Source: JAKBCQ01 sp021807585
GTDB lineage: Bacteria > Planctomycetota > Planctomycetia > Isosphaerales > Isosphaeraceae
DNA: 16,316 nucleotides
Assembly (NCBI GenBank): GCA_027325115.1
Contig: DAHWFG010000116.1
Location: 1-16,316, forward strand
Direction: 5' to 3'
Shown: one piece after another, positions 13,797-16,316 of the stretch
Layout: the number at the start of each line of letters is the position of its first letter
How positions within the stretch are numbered: position 1 is the stretch's first letter
Translations under genes and position numbers: made by a program
Notes under the pieces: generated by a model
What the model was told of the DNA's origin: nothing
Database searches by the model: none
The model's input: only the letters and a program-made list of their open reading frames with translations

Positions 13797-14288
13797 ATGA
13801 CGTTCGGCGACGAAGGGGGATCCGAGGTCGGCTTCGAGACGATTCGCGCTCGCGGTTGGCCGTCGATCACCCAGTACTCGATCTTCCTGGAAAATCGCGT
13901 CGGCCAGCTTCTCGAGCTCGTCCGTCACTTCCAGGGCTCGAAGGTCAAGATCGTCGGTTTGTCGATCGCCGACACCGCGGATTGCTGCATCGTCCGAATC
14001 ATTCTCAGCCATCCCGAACAAGGGCGCGAAATCCTCGAACTCGCCGAGCTCCCGTTCGTCGAGAACGAACTCCTCGTCGCGCAGTTGACGATTGGATCGC
14101 AATCGCTCGTCGACCTCTGCTCGGCGTTGCTCCAGGCCGAACTCAACATTCATTACGCATACCCCCTGCTCGTCGCGCCCCAGGGACGCCCCGCGATCGC
14201 GATGCACGTCGACGACTTCGAGCAAGCTTCGATCATCCTCCGCGAACAAGGTTTCGAGATCCTCTGCGAAGCCGATCTCTCGGGATGA
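13797..14288 (+). CDS. Tandem ACT-domain protein
   Basis: A 163-residue protein made almost entirely of two ACT-type domains, small ligand-binding modules usually sensing amino acids. Domain 1 (about 22-95) has the typical first strand and turn, ITQYSIFLENRVGQLLELVR, then VKIVGLSIADTADCCIVRIIL. Domain 2 (about 96-160) reads LVDLCSALLQAELNIHYAYPLL, then PAIAMHVDDFEQASIILREQG. No enzyme domain is attached, so it is probably a stand-alone regulator or subunit; the nearby aminotransferase hints at amino-acid metabolism. The ATG is preceded by GAGGTG (13787-13792) at good spacing and by a promoter at 13705-13733. Its TGA is directly followed by the stop codon of the convergent NUDIX gene. Confidence 0.88.
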   Translation: MTFGDEGGSEVGFETIRARGWPSITQYSIFLENRVGQLLELVRHFQGSKVKIVGLSIADTADCCIVRIILSHPEQGREILELAELPFVENELLVAQLTIGSQSLVDLCSALLQAELNIHYAYPLLVAPQGRPAIAMHVDDFEQASIILREQGFEILCEADLSG

Positions 14289-14909
14289 TCAACGCCCGTC
14301 GCCGCCGTTTTGGGGACGAGACGGACGGCTGAATCGAAATTTCTTTTTATCAAGAAACCTTTCATACGCTTGCTTGATCACTTCTTGATATCCGTCGATT
14401 TTCACTTCGGCGTCGAGATCGACCTTGTTGGTTCCGATCATTCCGTCGGCTCGCATCGACAGTCGCATCATCGCCAGGACGAGTTTTTTAACCGCCTCTT
14501 CGAGAATTCGATCGTGATCGAACGCGAGTTCGACGGCGAGATCAAGCGGAGTCCACGTCGCCGAGGCCGCGTCGTCGCCGCCTCGGAGCATGGGAGGGGG
14601 ATTCGCCGCGAATCCGACAAACGCCAAACCGATCGTCCGACCTCGCGGGTCTCGGTCGATCGCACCGAAAAACCCGAGCGGGTCGAACCACTCCAGATCG
14701 CTGAGCCCCGTTTCCTCGGCGAGTTCGCGTCGCGCCCCGGCTTCGATCTCCTCGTCGAGCTCGATGTAACCTCCCGGTAGCGCGAGTCGCCCCTCGAACG
14801 GCTCGCGACCGCGCTCGATGAGCGCCACCGACAATATGTCGTCATACAACGTGAAAACGGCCGAGTCGACCGTCACCGCGGGACGCGGATAATCATAAGT
14901 ATATGGCAT
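14289..14909 (-). CDS. NUDIX hydrolase (ADP-ribose pyrophosphatase-like) with C-terminal extension
   Basis: About 206 residues. NUDIX enzymes hydrolyse nucleoside diphosphates linked to another group. The full box GX5EX7REUXEEXGU is present: GYIELDE...ARRELAEETGL. The N-terminus (PAVTVDSAVFTLYDDILSVALIERGREPFEGRLALPGG) is typical of the ADP-ribose/NrtR-like branch. The LAFDHDRILEEAVKKL segment is what that branch normally ends with or uses to enter a winged-helix domain. Here a further 55-60 residues follow (IGTNKVDLDAEVKIDG...QAYERFLDKKKF), unlike the standard domain and too short for a full NrtR regulator. I start at ATG 14909 because family members begin just before this strand; the frame stays open to 15206 but that part overlaps the acyl-CoA dehydrogenase gene. 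Divergent from that gene, 85 nt apart. Confidence 0.88.
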   Translation of the reverse strand: MPYTYDYPRPAVTVDSAVFTLYDDILSVALIERGREPFEGRLALPGGYIELDEEIEAGARRELAEETGLSDLEWFDPLGFFGAIDRDPRGRTIGLAFVGFAANPPPMLRGGDDAASATWTPLDLAVELAFDHDRILEEAVKKLVLAMMRLSMRADGMIGTNKVDLDAEVKIDGYQEVIKQAYERFLDKKKFRFSRPSRPQNGGDGR

Positions 14910-14983
14910 CGTACGTGCGTATCCAAATGTTTGCGTGTTCGGGTCGTTGTTGGATCGCTGGACGCGCCTCTCCGCGATCGAAA

Positions 14984-14989
14984 TACTAT
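14984..14989 (+). promoter_or_regulatory. Possible -10 box immediately before the acyl-CoA dehydrogenase start
   Basis: TACTAT matches the -10 consensus at four positions including TA...T and lies just 5 nt before the ATG at 14995. A weak -35 candidate (TGGACG, 14959-14964) is 19 nt upstream. If used, the mRNA would begin at or next to the start codon and be leaderless, which would explain the absence of a Shine-Dalgarno site. Confidence 0.3.
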
Positions 14990-14994
14990 AACGG

Positions 14995-16092
14995 ATGAAC
15001 GACGAACAATGGAAATCGATTATGGGGAGCGACGCCGAGTCGCTTGAACCGCTCGTCGGAAAGCTCGCGAGCGAAGACGGACCCGCCGATCTCGCTGGGA
15101 CCTGGCCCGATCGGCTCTGGAGCTCGCTTGTCGAAGCCCGAGCGACGCGCTGGTCGATCCCGATCGAATCGGGAGGCGACGACCTCGATCGCTCGACCCT
15201 CCTCACCCGCTACGCGCGCGTCGCCGAGGGGAGCCTGACCGCCGCGTTCATCCTCTCGCAACACGACGCCTCGGTACGAAGACTGCTCGCCTCGGGTCCG
15301 ACGGCGACTGCGCAATCATGGCTCAAAAAGATCGCCGACGGAGACGCCTTTACAACGGTCGGAATTTCGCAATTGACGACGTCGCAACGTCACGGATCTT
15401 CAGCCCTTACGGCGCGCCGGGTTGCCGGCGGATACGTCCTGAACGGAGTGATGCCGTGGGTGACCGCGGCCGAACGCGCCGCGGTGATCGTGACCGGAGC
15501 GGTTGTCGCCGGCGCCGATGAACAATTACTGATCGCCGTCCCGACCGACCGTAATGGGATCAATATATGTACTGCCTTCGATCTCGCGGCGCTCCAGGCT
15601 TCGCGTACCACCGAGGTCGGCTGTTCTGACGTTCATGTCGCGTCGGACGAGATACTGATCGGCCCCACGCCCGACGTCATGGCCGCGGCGAGCAAGCCCG
15701 GAGGAACGGGAGGGCTCGAAACCTCGGCTCTCGCGCTCGGCCAGGCCCGCGCCGCGATCGATGCACTCGGCGAGCAAGCGCTGCGACGCCAAGAACTCCA
15801 GGCCCCGCTCAACGCGTTAAGAAGATCGTGGCGTGATCATTGGACTTTATTGATCGAGGCGGCGACCGAATCCCCCGCCGCTCCCCCGGCGTCACGCGTT
15901 CGAGAAAACGCCAACGCTCTCGTCGGTCGCGCCTCTCAGGCGTACCTCACGGCGCGCAAGGGATCGGGATTCCTCCGCTCCGATCCCGCTCAACGCTGGG
16001 CTCGGCAGGCGTTGTTCTTCCTCGTTTGGTCGTGCCCCGCGCCGATCGCCGCCGCCGCGATCCGCGATTTCGCCGGATCAACATGTGATTGA
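14995..16092 (+). CDS. Acyl-CoA dehydrogenase-like flavoprotein
   Basis: A 365-residue protein with acyl-CoA dehydrogenase architecture: helical N-terminal domain (about 1-115), beta domain (about 120-225) with FTTVGISQLTTSQRHG, GYVLNGVMPWVTAAERAAVIVTGAVV and a VGCSDVHVASDEILIG strand, then helices. FAD and acyl-CoA would bind here if active. The C-terminal domain is short and atypical: the usual catalytic glutamate segment and Q...GG.GY signature are not visible; instead it has ARKGSGFLRSDPAQRWARQALFFLVWSCP, a pattern I associate with a distinct branch of the superfamily. It could be an inactive or repurposed member (for example a monooxygenase- or desaturase-like role). The start is 14995, though the ATG at 15022 is possible. 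It is divergent from NUDIX. Confidence 0.85.
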   Translation: MNDEQWKSIMGSDAESLEPLVGKLASEDGPADLAGTWPDRLWSSLVEARATRWSIPIESGGDDLDRSTLLTRYARVAEGSLTAAFILSQHDASVRRLLASGPTATAQSWLKKIADGDAFTTVGISQLTTSQRHGSSALTARRVAGGYVLNGVMPWVTAAERAAVIVTGAVVAGADEQLLIAVPTDRNGINICTAFDLAALQASRTTEVGCSDVHVASDEILIGPTPDVMAAASKPGGTGGLETSALALGQARAAIDALGEQALRRQELQAPLNALRRSWRDHWTLLIEAATESPAAPPASRVRENANALVGRASQAYLTARKGSGFLRSDPAQRWARQALFFLVWSCPAPIAAAAIRDFAGSTCD

Positions 16093-16316
16093 TCATTTAG
16101 TATGTGAATGGATATCCAGGAGCGCGCTTGGTTTCGAGCGGGACGGTTGGAATCGAAGCCGGGTCGCATTCGATCCCGAAATCGCCGTCGATCGGTTCCT
16201 TCGCCGAATCCCGATCCATTCCGAAAACCAGGCTCGCAAACCTTTACTTAATGCGTTCATAATAAATTATATTTAAAATTATTTATAATTATATTGCGAT
16301 ATTGCTTACCTTGTAA
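16093..16316. other. AT-rich end of window, no gene seen
   Basis: The last 224 nt hold no convincing gene. From about 16250 to 16300 the sequence becomes very AT-rich (TTATATTTAAAATTATTTAT-type), like the AT-rich spacers at 286-360 and 1370-1440. It could be a promoter-rich or curved intergenic region for a gene beyond the edge. Confidence 0.4.

Overview
The window looks like an ordinary chromosomal stretch of a GC-rich bacterium, most likely a member of the Planctomycetota. The supports are a DUF4058 protein (a family expanded in planctomycetes and cyanobacteria), an acyl-CoA dehydrogenase with an unusual C-terminus, a Gly/Met-rich secreted SNase-like protein, weak or absent Shine-Dalgarno sites at many genes, and loosely packed genes separated by AT-rich spacers. 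There is no rRNA, tRNA or other taxonomic marker, so this is inference. The palindrome CGATCG is strikingly common.

Layout. 1-527: a possible gene fragment leaving the left edge on the minus strand, an AT-rich spacer with a perfect inverted repeat, then a DUF4058 gene (528-1337, +). 1616-2799 (+): a two-gene overlapping operon of a polyprenol-type family 2 glycosyltransferase and a small LAB_N membrane protein. 2863-3672 (-): trpC, indole-3-glycerol phosphate synthase. 3934-5877 (+): an exported, degenerate staphylococcal-nuclease-like domain fused to a very long Gly/Met/His low-complexity tail, with a good sigma-70-type promoter; a 33-nt tandem repeat array begins exactly over its stop codon. 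6141-10627 (-): an exported alpha/beta hydrolase, a low-GC patch with one or two small membrane proteins of unknown function, a PilZ-domain protein and a FabF-like beta-ketoacyl-ACP synthase. 10628-11107: a gene-free spacer with two hairpins. 11108-14288 (+): class I aminotransferase, a lipoprotein, and a tandem ACT-domain protein. 14289-14909 (-): a NUDIX hydrolase whose stop codon abuts the ACT gene stop. 14995-16092 (+): an acyl-CoA dehydrogenase-like protein. The window ends in AT-rich DNA.

Most genes are housekeeping or single-gene units: tryptophan and amino-acid metabolism (trpC, aminotransferase, ACT sensor), lipid or envelope metabolism (KAS, acyl-CoA dehydrogenase-like, GT2 plus LAB_N, lipoprotein), nucleotide-sugar or ADP-ribose clean-up (NUDIX) and c-di-GMP sensing (PilZ). 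No phage, insertion sequence, CRISPR array, toxin-antitoxin pair or biosynthetic cluster is visible. The most unusual item is the SNase-like repeat protein and the repeat DNA around its 3' end; the second is the low-GC overlapping membrane-protein locus.
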